From the NCBI GenBank assembly GCA_036514635.1, contig DATBWU010000372.1:1-7209 (forward strand): 7,209 nt of DNA, written 5' to 3'. Positions within the stretch are counted from its first letter, which is position 1. Every line of letters starts with the position of its first letter. This DNA is from DASSFZ01 sp036514635. GTDB taxonomy: Bacteria > Chloroflexota > Anaerolineae > Fen-1058. The notes beneath the pieces were generated by a model. That model was not told the DNA's origin. It worked only from the letters and a program-made list of their open reading frames with translations, and made no database searches. This document shows positions 1 to 5,091 of the stretch, in pieces. A program made the position numbers and the translations under genes.

Positions 1-165
1 AAAAGCCGGATCAATCCGGCTGAAGCGGCAAACAGCCTGCTTCAGCAGGCTTCGCTTTTTCAGCCCGGTGATTCACGGGAGCACTGCACCCGCCGCAGGC
101 GTGTGTCACCGGGCATTGCCCACGAATTACCGAATGCTCTCCCGTTGTGAATCCCGTCTTCAGGC
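1..165. repeat. Cluster of hairpin repeats in gene-free left edge
   Basis: No gene is visible in positions 1-179. The stretch holds a 7-bp hairpin with loop TCAA (stem arms 4-11 and 14-21), a second 7-bp hairpin with loop TTCA (34-40 with 45-51), then the motif CAGCCCGG at 61-68 leading into a small GTG/CAC hairpin. A 9-bp inverted pair joins 63-71 to 106-114. The segment 134-152 is a near inverted copy of 70-83 (GATTCAC and GGGAG blocks). The same order of hairpins, with different stem bases but the same loop style, recurs at 4990-5062, so this is one repeat family. Its function is unknown. Confidence 0.7.
34..60 (+). terminator. Possible intrinsic terminator (part of repeat)
   Basis: A 7-bp GC-rich stem (34-40 with 45-51) with a TTCA loop is followed after four bases by five T residues at 56-60. 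It could end a transcript entering from the left. The same hairpin type without a T-run occurs near 5015-5032, so termination may be incidental to the repeat. Confidence 0.3.
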
Positions 166-179
166 ACGGAGACGCTGCT

Positions 180-1001
180 ATGCAGATGTCGAGCCGCAAC
201 CCGCCTATCACACGGCTTCTGCGCGCGTTGTCGTGGATCGAAGTGTTCGTGCTGGCCGGCGCTAGCGTTCTCTTGCTCGTTCTGCCCTCGGAGGCGCGTG
301 CCCAGTGGCCGTGGCCGTTAACGCCGTTCAACGCGATGTTCATGGGCGTGATCTATGCGTCCGCGCTGATTGCCGTGGCGAACATGGCGCGGGTGGGCCG
401 CTGGGCACCGGCGCGGCCCGTGCTGGTGTTCATCTTCACCTTCACGCTCGTCGTGTTTGTTGTGTCGTTGCTGTATGTGAACCGCTTCGACTTTCAGAAA
501 TGGCTTACGTGGGCATGGTTCGCGCTGTATTTCATCTTGCCGGTCAACTCGGCCTATCACCTCTGGCTGTACCGAAAGCGGCCGCCGGCCGAGGCGGCTC
601 CGGTTGCGTCTACCTGGCGCATCGTCCTGCTGGCGATGAGTGCCGCGCTCGGCGCTTATGGCCTGGGCCTGCTGCTTGCGCCCGCGTTGTTCGGCGGCTT
701 CTGGCCCTGGGCGCTCGACGCGTTTCACGGTCAACTGTACAGCGCGACGTTTCTGGCCGGCGCGGCAGGGTTGTACGCTGTCTCGCGCGTCGCCGCCCGC
801 GTCGAGCGCGAGACGGTCGCATTGGCGCAGGTTTCGTTCAGCGCCTTCGCCATCTTGGGATTGATCCTCGTCGATGCCTCAGTGCATCGCGTCGACTGGT
901 CGCTGCCGGGCACGTGGCTCTGGATTGGCGCGCTCGGATGGGGGGTGATCGTCGGCGCGGCGATGCTGATGAGCGCGCGGCGAATGTCGGTTGCAAGATA
1001 A
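180..1001 (+). CDS. Eight-helix integral membrane protein, unknown function
   Basis: A 273-residue hydrophobic protein that I cannot assign to a named family. About eight membrane helices can be seen, in two sets of four. The first set begins around the segment LAGASVLLLVLP and the second around LGAYGLGLLLAP. Each half carries a related motif just before its second helix (WPWPLTPF in the first half, WPWALDAF in the second), and each ends its third helix with a VxRxD-like turn. This points to an internal duplication. Start: ATG at 180 has GGAG at 168-171 with 8-base spacing. The in-frame GTG at 147 lies inside the repeat block and has no comparable site. The gene 41 bases downstream is a short relative, so the two are probably co-transcribed. 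No catalytic residues are recognisable; an envelope or transport role is only a guess. Confidence 0.75.
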   Translation: MQMSSRNPPITRLLRALSWIEVFVLAGASVLLLVLPSEARAQWPWPLTPFNAMFMGVIYASALIAVANMARVGRWAPARPVLVFIFTFTLVVFVVSLLYVNRFDFQKWLTWAWFALYFILPVNSAYHLWLYRKRPPAEAAPVASTWRIVLLAMSAALGAYGLGLLLAPALFGGFWPWALDAFHGQLYSATFLAGAAGLYAVSRVAARVERETVALAQVSFSAFAILGLILVDASVHRVDWSLPGTWLWIGALGWGVIVGAAMLMSARRMSVAR

Positions 1002-1042
1002 CCTGGTGGTTAGTTTTCTTAGAACACGAGGAGGAATAAACG

Positions 1043-1279
1043 ATGTTATCCCCAACTTCGCGCTTGCTCACTCGCTTGATGGCCGTGCTGTACGCAGTGT
1101 TGGGCGTCATCCTATTCTTTGTGCCCGAATGGTCGGCGGCGAATTTCGCCTGGAAGGTCTCGCCGTTTGTGGCGATGACGATGGGCGGCTGGTGCCTGGG
1201 CAACGCTTATTTCGCCTGGGAGAGCGCGCGCGTGCGAGCCGGCCGGTTTCCATTCGCGCGATGTTTACCTGTCGCTTGA
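1043..1279 (+). CDS. Short two-helix membrane protein, truncated relative of upstream gene
   Basis: A 78-residue protein with two predicted helices (around LMAVLYAVLGVILFFVP and VAMTMGGWCLGNAYFAW). It has a perfect AGGAGG at 1029-1034, 8 bases before the ATG, so it is probably translated. Its sequence lines up with the first two helices of the 180-1001 product: FAWKVSPFVAMTMGG resembles WPWPLTPFNAMFMG, and both then run through a charged RVRAGR/ARVGRW segment to PAR or FAR. The similarity stops at about residue 72, and the last residues (CLPVA) look like an out-of-frame tail. Only about 110 bases separate its stop from the next gene, too few for the missing helices. It is therefore either a decayed tandem duplicate or a minimal two-helix member of the family. 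The RBS argues it may still be expressed. Confidence 0.6.
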   Translation: MLSPTSRLLTRLMAVLYAVLGVILFFVPEWSAANFAWKVSPFVAMTMGGWCLGNAYFAWESARVRAGRFPFARCLPVA

Positions 1280-1335
1280 GCGACGCATCGGCGGCGATTA
1301 TCCAACGCAGCCCCGACGCTCCTTTTCCGCTTCTG

Positions 1336-1344
1336 TGCTACAAT
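1336..1344 (+). promoter_or_regulatory. Extended -10 promoter element of thiol-redox gene
   Basis: TGCTACAAT combines an extended TGN with the -10 box TACAAT at 1339-1344, 43 bases before the ATG at 1388. No good -35 box lies 16-18 bases upstream, which is common for extended -10 promoters. This suggests the gene at 1388 is transcribed separately from the membrane-protein pair. Confidence 0.45.
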
Positions 1345-1387
1345 CTTCCCAGCCTGTTCCTGTACCCCAATACTCACACCCGACGAC

Positions 1388-1702
1388 ATGAAGGTCATGA
1401 TCTACAGCACCTCGTGGTGCGCGGCTTGCAACACGATGGCCGATTACCTCAAGCAGAGCTACCCCGACGCGAACGCTCAGTTCGTCCCTGTCGATCGGAT
1501 GTCGGCAGACGCACAGCAGAAGATTTTCGCCGCGCTGCACAAGTTGACGTGGTCGGATCAATTGCCGGTCACCGTGGTGGACGATACGGTTGTTCTCGGC
1601 ACGGACTACGCGGCATTGATCGCCATCCTGGGGCCGGCCAGTAAGCCGCCAGCGGGTAGTGCCCAACACCGACACGGCCTTTTGGAAGCAGTGAGCGGGT
1701 AA
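1388..1702 (+). CDS. Glutaredoxin-like thiol-redox protein (CxxC)
   Basis: A 104-residue thioredoxin-fold protein. The active site is C11-A-A-C14 directly after the first strand (KVMIYSTSW), and the conserved cis-proline is P60 in QLPVTVVDD; both positions fit small glutaredoxin/mycoredoxin-type proteins of 80-100 residues. It probably works in the cytoplasm in thiol-disulfide exchange. The reductant cannot be told from the sequence, and glutathione is uncertain for this kind of bacterium. The last 20 or so residues after GP (rich in P, S, H, G) extend past the fold and look disordered. The start has no clear Shine-Dalgarno site; ATG at 1388 is chosen because it begins the first beta strand, and the ATG at 1397 would remove half of it. 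It has its own extended -10 box and is not obviously linked to the distant metal genes. Confidence 0.85.
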   Translation: MKVMIYSTSWCAACNTMADYLKQSYPDANAQFVPVDRMSADAQQKIFAALHKLTWSDQLPVTVVDDTVVLGTDYAALIAILGPASKPPAGSAQHRHGLLEAVSG

Positions 1703-1721
1703 TGGGTTTGGAATTTCCGCC

Positions 1722-1750
1722 TTGACCTCTTCGTCGAGTCGTGCTAAACT
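1722..1750 (+). promoter_or_regulatory. Sigma-70-type promoter of the RIO leader
   Basis: TTGACC at 1722-1727 and TAAACT at 1745-1750 are separated by exactly 17 bases, and a TG pair at 1742-1743 precedes the -10 as an extended element. A transcript would start near 1757, giving a leader of about 245 bases before the RIO kinase. It is the best complete promoter in the window. Confidence 0.6.
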
Positions 1751-1770
1751 GCGGCCATCTTAGCGAAAGG

Positions 1771-1832
1771 AGGCGCACTTTCATGGCAGAACAATTGGCT
1801 GTCGTTGTGCTCAAGCGCGTGGGAGTGCGCCT
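1771..1832 (+). promoter_or_regulatory. Long leader stem covering an SD and start codon
   Basis: The segment AGGCGCACT (1771-1779) is the exact reverse complement of AGTGCGCCT (1824-1832). In RNA the stem can continue inward through wobble and Watson-Crick pairs to G1785-C1818, giving 15 continuous pairs (12 Watson-Crick, 3 G-U) with a loop of about 32 bases. It would bury the end of the Shine-Dalgarno site and the whole AUG of the 20-codon ORF. A competing pairing is also possible: AGGAGG at 1768-1773 is complementary to CCTCCT at 1852-1857, just past the ORF stop. This resembles translation-controlled leaders, but the function is inferred. Confidence 0.45.
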
Positions 1833-1845
1833 GGCGATCGCGTAG
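1783..1845 (+). CDS. Candidate 20-residue leader peptide
   Basis: A short ORF encoding MAEQLAVVVLKRVGVRLAIA follows AAAGGAGG (1766-1773) with 9-base spacing, a stronger ribosome site than that of the RIO gene itself. Nine of its 20 residues are Val, Leu or Ile, including a VVVL run encoded at 1801-1812. The ORF lies about 26 bases downstream of the expected transcript start and ends 25 bases before a strong intrinsic terminator. That order (promoter, small ORF rich in one amino-acid class, terminator, gene) is the layout of attenuation leaders of branched-chain amino-acid operons. Here the downstream gene is a RIO kinase, so the sensed signal, if any, is unknown. It could instead be a small functional membrane-interacting peptide or a chance ORF. 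Confidence 0.4.
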   Translation: MAEQLAVVVLKRVGVRLAIA

Positions 1846-1870
1846 CTCGATCCTCCTCGTAGGCATGATG

Positions 1871-1909
1871 CGGCCACGGGTGCGCTCCAGCCCGTGGCCG
1901 TTTTGTTTT
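1871..1909 (+). terminator. Strong intrinsic terminator in RIO leader
   Basis: CGGCCACGGG (1871-1880) pairs perfectly with CCCGTGGCCG (1891-1900) across a 10-base loop and is followed at once by TTTTGTTTT. This is a textbook rho-independent terminator, placed between the promoter at 1722 and the RIO start at 2003. It should end most transcripts before the kinase unless it is bypassed. Confidence 0.8.
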
Positions 1910-1987
1910 CGCCAGCCATGGGCCGCGCGCCTGTGGCTGCTTTGTTTCCGGCCACGGCGCGCGCCGGCCCCGTGGCCAATTCGTTTG
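1871..1987 (+). repeat. Three tandem terminator-like hairpins
   Basis: Three degenerate copies of a unit of about 36-42 bases follow each other. Each has a GCCAYGG arm, a GC-rich loop, a complementary arm ending in TGGC, and then a TTTGTTT-like tract. Copy one is the perfect 10-bp terminator at 1871-1909. Copy two (1915-1945) has a 7-bp stem with two wobbles before TGCTTTGTTT. Copy three (1950-1977) has a perfect 8-bp stem, but its T-tract has decayed to AATTCGTTT. The copies look like successive duplications of one terminator. Confidence 0.6.
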
Positions 1988-2002
1988 ACGAGGATGACCG
2001 AG

Positions 2003-2956
2003 ATGGTTGACGACGAGACTTACGAAGCCCTGTTTGAAACGCGCGCCGAGCATCGCCAACGGATGCGGCGCAACACCAAATCTAAACGCAGACAAACCGA
2101 TCCGGTCGTCGAGATCGCAGAGCGCCCCGACGATGCGAATGTGGGTTTCCATCCGACTTATAAAGCGTCTCACCATGATCACGGCGAGATGCAGTGGATC
2201 CTCGCCGCGCTGAGCGACTTCTACGCCGATAAACTGATCGACGATGTGCTGCGCGCCGTCCGGGGTGGCAAGGAGGCGTCGGTGTATGCCTGCGCGGCGC
2301 ATCCCTCGACCGGCGTCGAGTGGCTTGCAGCCAAGGTCTATCGCCCGCGCATGTTCCGCAGCCTGAAGAACGACGCGGTATACCGCCAGGGGCGCGGTCT
2401 CCTCGACGACTCGGGCAAGACGATCAAGGCGCGCGACCAGCGCGTCGCGCGCGCCGTCCACAACGGCACGCGCTTCGGGCAAGAACTACGCATCGGCTCG
2501 TGGATCGGCCACGAGTACGAGACCCTGCGCATGCTGTGCGACGCCGGGGCCGACCTCCCCAGGCCCTACGCCTGCGGCAACAACGCGATCATCATGGAGT
2601 ACCTCGGCGACGCCGTGAATGCCGCGCCGACACTCAATCAGGTCGCGCTGGAACCGGCTGAGGCGCGCACACTGTTCGATCAGGTGATGCACAACGTCGC
2701 ATTGATGTTGAGCCATCACCGCATCCACGCCGACCTGTCCGCGTACAACGTTCTGTACTGGGGCGGCGCGATCAAGATCATCGACTTCCCGCAGGCGGTC
2801 GATCCGCGCGCCAACCCGCAAGCGCGATCACTCTTGGCACGCGATGTCGAGCGCGTGTGCCAGTACTTCAACCGCTATGGCGTCAGGGCCGATCCCGTCG
2901 CGCTGACGAGAAGCCTGTGGGCACGCTACATGCGCGGCGCAGAGGTGGGTACATGA
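2003..2956 (+). CDS. RIO-family atypical protein kinase
   Basis: A 317-residue RIO kinase. Residues 1-60 are charged and basic and outside the kinase core. The nucleotide-binding motif GGKEASVY is at 88-95, the phosphate-contacting lysine K111 is in AAKVY, the hinge lies in IIMEYLGD, the catalytic loop HADLSAYN is at 242-249 with D244, and the metal-binding aspartate D261 is in IDFPQ. All key residues are present, so the enzyme should bind ATP. In archaea and eukaryotes RIO proteins are kinases/ATPases that mature the small ribosomal subunit; bacterial members are little characterised. The catalytic loop is RIO1-like, while IDFPQ and the following RDVERV segment are RIO2-like. Start: ATG 2003 has GAGG at 1990-1993 with 9-base spacing. 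ATG 1994 abuts that site and is less likely. The gene sits behind a leader with terminators and is followed by rsgA. Confidence 0.9.
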   Translation: MVDDETYEALFETRAEHRQRMRRNTKSKRRQTDPVVEIAERPDDANVGFHPTYKASHHDHGEMQWILAALSDFYADKLIDDVLRAVRGGKEASVYACAAHPSTGVEWLAAKVYRPRMFRSLKNDAVYRQGRGLLDDSGKTIKARDQRVARAVHNGTRFGQELRIGSWIGHEYETLRMLCDAGADLPRPYACGNNAIIMEYLGDAVNAAPTLNQVALEPAEARTLFDQVMHNVALMLSHHRIHADLSAYNVLYWGGAIKIIDFPQAVDPRANPQARSLLARDVERVCQYFNRYGVRADPVALTRSLWARYMRGAEVGT

Positions 2957-2976
2957 AAAATCCGATGACCCCGAAT

Positions 2977-3006
2977 GATTCGTGGAGATTCGTGGGGATT
3001 CGTGGA
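2977..3006 (+). repeat. Three 10-bp direct repeats upstream of rsgA
   Basis: GATTCGTGGA, GATTCGTGGG and GATTCGTGGA follow one another without gaps, about one helical turn each, ending 22 bases before the rsgA -10 box. They could be a regulator-binding array on one face of the DNA, or simply a copy of a short intergenic satellite. Confidence 0.65.
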
Positions 3007-3028
3007 TCGATTCCTTGCCACGGCGACG

Positions 3029-3034
3029 TATAAT
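3029..3034 (+). promoter_or_regulatory. rsgA: -10 box TATAAT upstream of rsgA
   Basis: A consensus TATAAT lies 70 bases before the rsgA start. No convincing -35 hexamer is seen 16-18 bases upstream; the 10-bp direct repeats end in that area, so an activator may stand in. It suggests rsgA can be transcribed independently of the RIO kinase. Confidence 0.45.
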
Positions 3035-3103
3035 AATGTGCGTGTTGCATAAGGACGCACCCAGCACGCAACACGCGCCGCGCGTTGAACAGGAGTGAAG
3101 CCG

Positions 3104-4264
3104 TTGGCGAGCGGATCGAAACAGCCCAAGACCAAACCGCGCAAGAAACTGATCCGGCACAACACGGCGGCGAATCAAGAGAAGCACCGCGCCGATTGGC
3201 TGCCACTGCAACCGAACGACCTGGGCATCATCCCCGATCGCCGCATCATGCCCCGCGACGAGCGGCTGCGCCGCATGGCGTTGGAGGAGAAGTCCGGTCA
3301 GGCGATCAGCGTTGACCTGGGCGAGGCCGACTGGCAGGCTGCGGCGGCGGACGGCCCGTTTAGGCTGGGAGTCGTGGTGGAGATCGCCAAAGACCTGTGC
3401 CGTGTCCAGGTCGATGGCCGGAATGTGCTGTGCGATATTCGCGGCACGCTCACCGCCGAAGGCGCCGGTTTCATCAACGTCGTCGCCGTGGGCGATCGCG
3501 CCCTGCTCAGTTTGCCGGAACCCGACCACGGCTGGGTCGAGCAGGTGTTGCCGCGTCGCAGCGCGCTGGCCCGCCACGACTCGTACTACAATCACTTGAA
3601 GCAAATCATCGCCGCGAACATGGAGCAAGTGTTGATCGTTGCGTCGTGGCGGCAGCCGCACCTGTGGCGCGAGTTGATCGACGAGCACCTGATCGGCGCC
3701 GCGCGCAATAACCTGCACGCCGTCATTTGCATCAACAAAATCGATCTGGCCCAGGACGTGGCCGAATGCCGCGCCGCCGTGCAGGCGTATGCTGACCTGG
3801 GTTATCACGTGATCTTCACCAGCGCCGTGACGCAGGCGGGACTCGACGCATTGCGTGATGTGCTTCGGGACCAATCGACAGTCCTGGCAGGGCTGTCGGG
3901 TGTGGGTAAGTCGTCGCTCCTGTCGGCCATCCAGCCGGGCTTCAACCTGCCCGTGAAGTCGATCAGCCGCAAGCGGGGACAGGGTCGGCACACCACGACG
4001 CAGGCGATCATGCTGCCGCTGCAAACGGGCGGTTACGTGGTGGATACGCCGGGCATCCGCGACCTGGGGTTGCGCGGACTGTACCGAGACGAGTTGATCA
4101 CGTTCTATCCGGAGATTCTGCCCGCGGCTGCCAATTGTCGCTTCACGGACTGCTCGCACATCCGCGAGGACCAGTGCGGGGTGAAGGCGGCGGTCGCCGA
4201 GGGGCGCATTGCCGGGTGGCGTTATGAGAATTACCTGAAACTGTATAACAAGCTGCCGGATTGA
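3104..4264 (+). CDS. rsgA: Ribosome small-subunit GTPase RsgA
   Basis: A circularly permuted GTPase that helps the late maturation of the 30S ribosomal subunit. In order: a basic N-terminal extension of about 80 residues, an OB-fold segment (FRLGVVVEIAKDLCRVQVDG), G4 NKID at 211-214, G5 TSA, the G1 P-loop GLSGVGKSS at 263-271, the GRHTT switch, G3 DTPG at 314-317, and a zinc-binding knuckle C345-x4-C350-x-H352-x5-C358. This permuted G4-G5-G1-G3 order plus the Cys3His site defines the family. At 386 residues it is longer than typical RsgA (about 290-350) because of the N-terminus. Start: TTG 3104 has AGGAG at 3091-3095 with 8-base spacing. GTG 3095 overlaps that site and is the alternative (389 residues). 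It follows the RIO kinase by 147 bases, on the same strand, with its own -10 box. Confidence 0.95.
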   Translation: MASGSKQPKTKPRKKLIRHNTAANQEKHRADWLPLQPNDLGIIPDRRIMPRDERLRRMALEEKSGQAISVDLGEADWQAAAADGPFRLGVVVEIAKDLCRVQVDGRNVLCDIRGTLTAEGAGFINVVAVGDRALLSLPEPDHGWVEQVLPRRSALARHDSYYNHLKQIIAANMEQVLIVASWRQPHLWRELIDEHLIGAARNNLHAVICINKIDLAQDVAECRAAVQAYADLGYHVIFTSAVTQAGLDALRDVLRDQSTVLAGLSGVGKSSLLSAIQPGFNLPVKSISRKRGQGRHTTTQAIMLPLQTGGYVVDTPGIRDLGLRGLYRDELITFYPEILPAAANCRFTDCSHIREDQCGVKAAVAEGRIAGWRYENYLKLYNKLPD

Positions 4265-4281
4265 TTGGAAACTGACCGAAT

Positions 4282-4291
4282 GTCCGCGGAC
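4282..4291. other. 10-bp palindrome in convergent gene gap
   Basis: GTCCGCGGAC is a perfect palindrome between the stops of rsgA and the YHS gene. There is no loop or T-tract, so it is not a normal intrinsic terminator. It is the only structure seen in the 29-base convergent gap. Confidence 0.35.
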
Positions 4292-4293
4292 GC

Positions 4294-4476
4294 TCAACCC
4301 ATCGGCATGTGCCCTGCGTCGGGTTTCCGGTTCGGGCCGACGTACGCTTCGGGATTCTCCTCGAAGGTGTACTTGCAGCCCGGCGCGCAAAAGTAGTACG
4401 TCTGCCCGTGGTACTCCGCCTTGTGCTTCGCCGTCTTCTCGTCGACTTCCATGCCGCAGATCGGATCGATTGCCAT
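4294..4476 (-). CDS. Stand-alone YHS-domain metal-binding protein
   Basis: A 60-residue protein that is almost entirely one YHS domain: DPICGMEV at the N-terminus (C7), then YHGQTYYFCAPGCKYTF with C30 and C34, and NPEAY. YHS domains bind metal ions and are often found attached to or next to heavy-metal P-type ATPases. The C-terminal tail ends in GHMPMG, and its His and Met could add soft-metal ligands. Start: ATG 4476 has a perfect AGGAGG (complement of 4482-4487) 5 bases upstream. It is the last gene of the - strand metal cluster, 98 bases after the thioredoxin-fold gene, and converges with rsgA across a gap of 29 bases. A likely role is binding or delivering copper or a similar ion to the ATPase; the metal is not proved by the sequence. 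Confidence 0.85.
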   Translation of the reverse strand: MAIDPICGMEVDEKTAKHKAEYHGQTYYFCAPGCKYTFEENPEAYVGPNRKPDAGHMPMG

Positions 4477-4496
4477 GCTATCCTCCTGAGATCTTT

Positions 4497-4520
4497 TCGC
4501 CCCGGAGTCTGTGCTCCACG
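4497..4520. repeat. Partial copy of CCCGG-hairpin repeat
   Basis: GCCCCGGAGTCTGTGCTCCACGGC matches the third hairpin of the repeat near 5043-5067 (GCCCGGAGTTTGAACTCCAGGC). The flanks and the GGAG/CTCC stem are shared, but the loop differs. It lies just upstream of the YHS ribosome site. Confidence 0.5.
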
Positions 4521-4543
4521 GCCAGAATGATTGTCCTATCCGA

Positions 4544-4597
4544 TGAAACGTGAAACGTAAAGCGTAATTACGTTTTACCCTCTACGTTTTAGAACGT
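4544..4597. repeat. ACGTTT/AAACGT satellite overlapping a stop codon
   Basis: Several AAACGT-type units (GAAACGT, GAAACGT, AAAGCGT) are followed by inverted ACGTTTT units. AAACGTAA (4553-4560) pairs with TTACGTTT (4568-4575). The repeat supplies the TAA stop and the last codons of the thioredoxin-fold gene at 4575-4880, so the C-terminus of that protein was shaped by it. Confidence 0.6.
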
Positions 4598-4880
4598 CCT
4601 TCAACATGGCCTTGGTCGGCCAACCCTTCAGCCCTTCCGGCGTCACGAACACTCGACACTCCAGGCCGTAGTGCGCCTCTCCACGCGCAAACGGATCGAC
4701 GCCGTCGATGCAAATCGTCGGCGAGCCGGAGAACTTCAAGCGCTGGGCCTCGGTCTCGTCGGCGACTCTGATCCGCACGATCTCGGCGCTGATGTCCTCT
4801 TCACCGATGACCTCGCGCAGCAGCCTCTCGGCCGTTTGATACGAGGGACACCCGTCAAAGTACAATAACTCGACTCGCAT
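4575..4880 (-). CDS. Thioredoxin-fold protein of metal-resistance type
   Basis: A 101-residue thioredoxin-fold protein. The first strand, MRVELLYFDGCPSYQ, has the active-site position C11-P-S-Y14, so the second cysteine of a CxxC is missing. The cis-proline is P54 in GSPTI, and further cysteines are C57 and C75 (YGLECRVF). Proteins of this shape are often annotated as thioredoxin family or, loosely, alkylmercury-lyase-like, and they turn up beside heavy-metal genes. C11 with C57 or C75 may act in thiol exchange or metal binding, which is inference. Start: ATG 4880 begins the first strand. The frame stays open to 5000, but those 40 residues come from repeat DNA and do not look like a fold. The ribosome site is weak (GAGA). 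It lies between the copper ATPase (211-base gap) and the YHS gene. Confidence 0.75.
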   Translation of the reverse strand: MRVELLYFDGCPSYQTAERLLREVIGEEDISAEIVRIRVADETEAQRLKFSGSPTICIDGVDPFARGEAHYGLECRVFVTPEGLKGWPTKAMLKDVLKRRG

Positions 4881-4989
4881 GGAACGTCTCGATGGATGAC
4901 GGGTGACAAGGCGACGATTGGTGGGTCTCAGGGTCTTTCCAAAGTCAGGCGCTGCACACTGACCGGGAACGCCGGACTGAAAGCATGGA

Positions 4990-5067
4990 AGCCCGGCCAA
5001 CCGGGCTGCCGGCCAATCGGCTTCAGCCGATTCCCAGGCCTTCAGCCCGGAGTTTGAACTCCAGGCG
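4990..5067. repeat. Composite three-hairpin repeat downstream of copper ATPase
   Basis: Three hairpins lie in a row: AGCCCGG/CCGGGCT with loop CCAA (4990-5007), AATCGGC/GCCGATT with loop TTCA (5015-5032), and GGAGTT/AACTCC (5049-5062) after the motif TTCAGCCCGG. The order and loops match the block at the left edge of the window, while the stems carry different bases on both arms. The rest of the gap 4881-4989 shows no gene or clear promoter. Confidence 0.7.
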
Positions 5068-5091
5068 ACGACTGTCTGGTTGATCAGACCA

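Noticed and set aside
147..179. Upstream GTG start at 147 for the membrane protein
   Set aside because: It lies within the hairpin repeat, has no ribosome site, and adds 11 polar residues; ATG 180 has GGAG at good spacing.
1000..1020. Possible terminator after the eight-helix protein (AACC/GGTT then T-rich)
   Set aside because: The stem is only four base pairs and AT-rich, and the next gene follows closely with a strong ribosome site.
1871..1987. Tandem hairpins considered as a CRISPR array
   Set aside because: Only three imperfect palindromic units without distinct unique spacers and no cas genes; the T-tracts identify them as terminator-like.
1805..2002. RIO kinase frame open upstream to a TTG at 1805
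   Set aside because: The extension would be translated from the leader hairpins and terminator, gives Trp/Arg/Pro-rich nonsense, and lacks a ribosome site; the conserved protein starts near 2003.
2953..3033. 26-codon ORF with ATGA overlap after the RIO gene
   Set aside because: Its body is the 10-bp repeat and it ends inside the rsgA -10 box; no ribosome site or family likeness.
2828..4390. 520-codon open frame on the - strand
   Set aside because: It is antisense to rsgA and the RIO 3' end, has no recognisable domain, and is explained by GC-rich codon bias opening the opposite strand.
4881..5000. N-terminal extension of the thioredoxin-fold protein to 5000
   Set aside because: The 40 residues come partly from repeat DNA and precede the natural first beta strand at ATG 4880.
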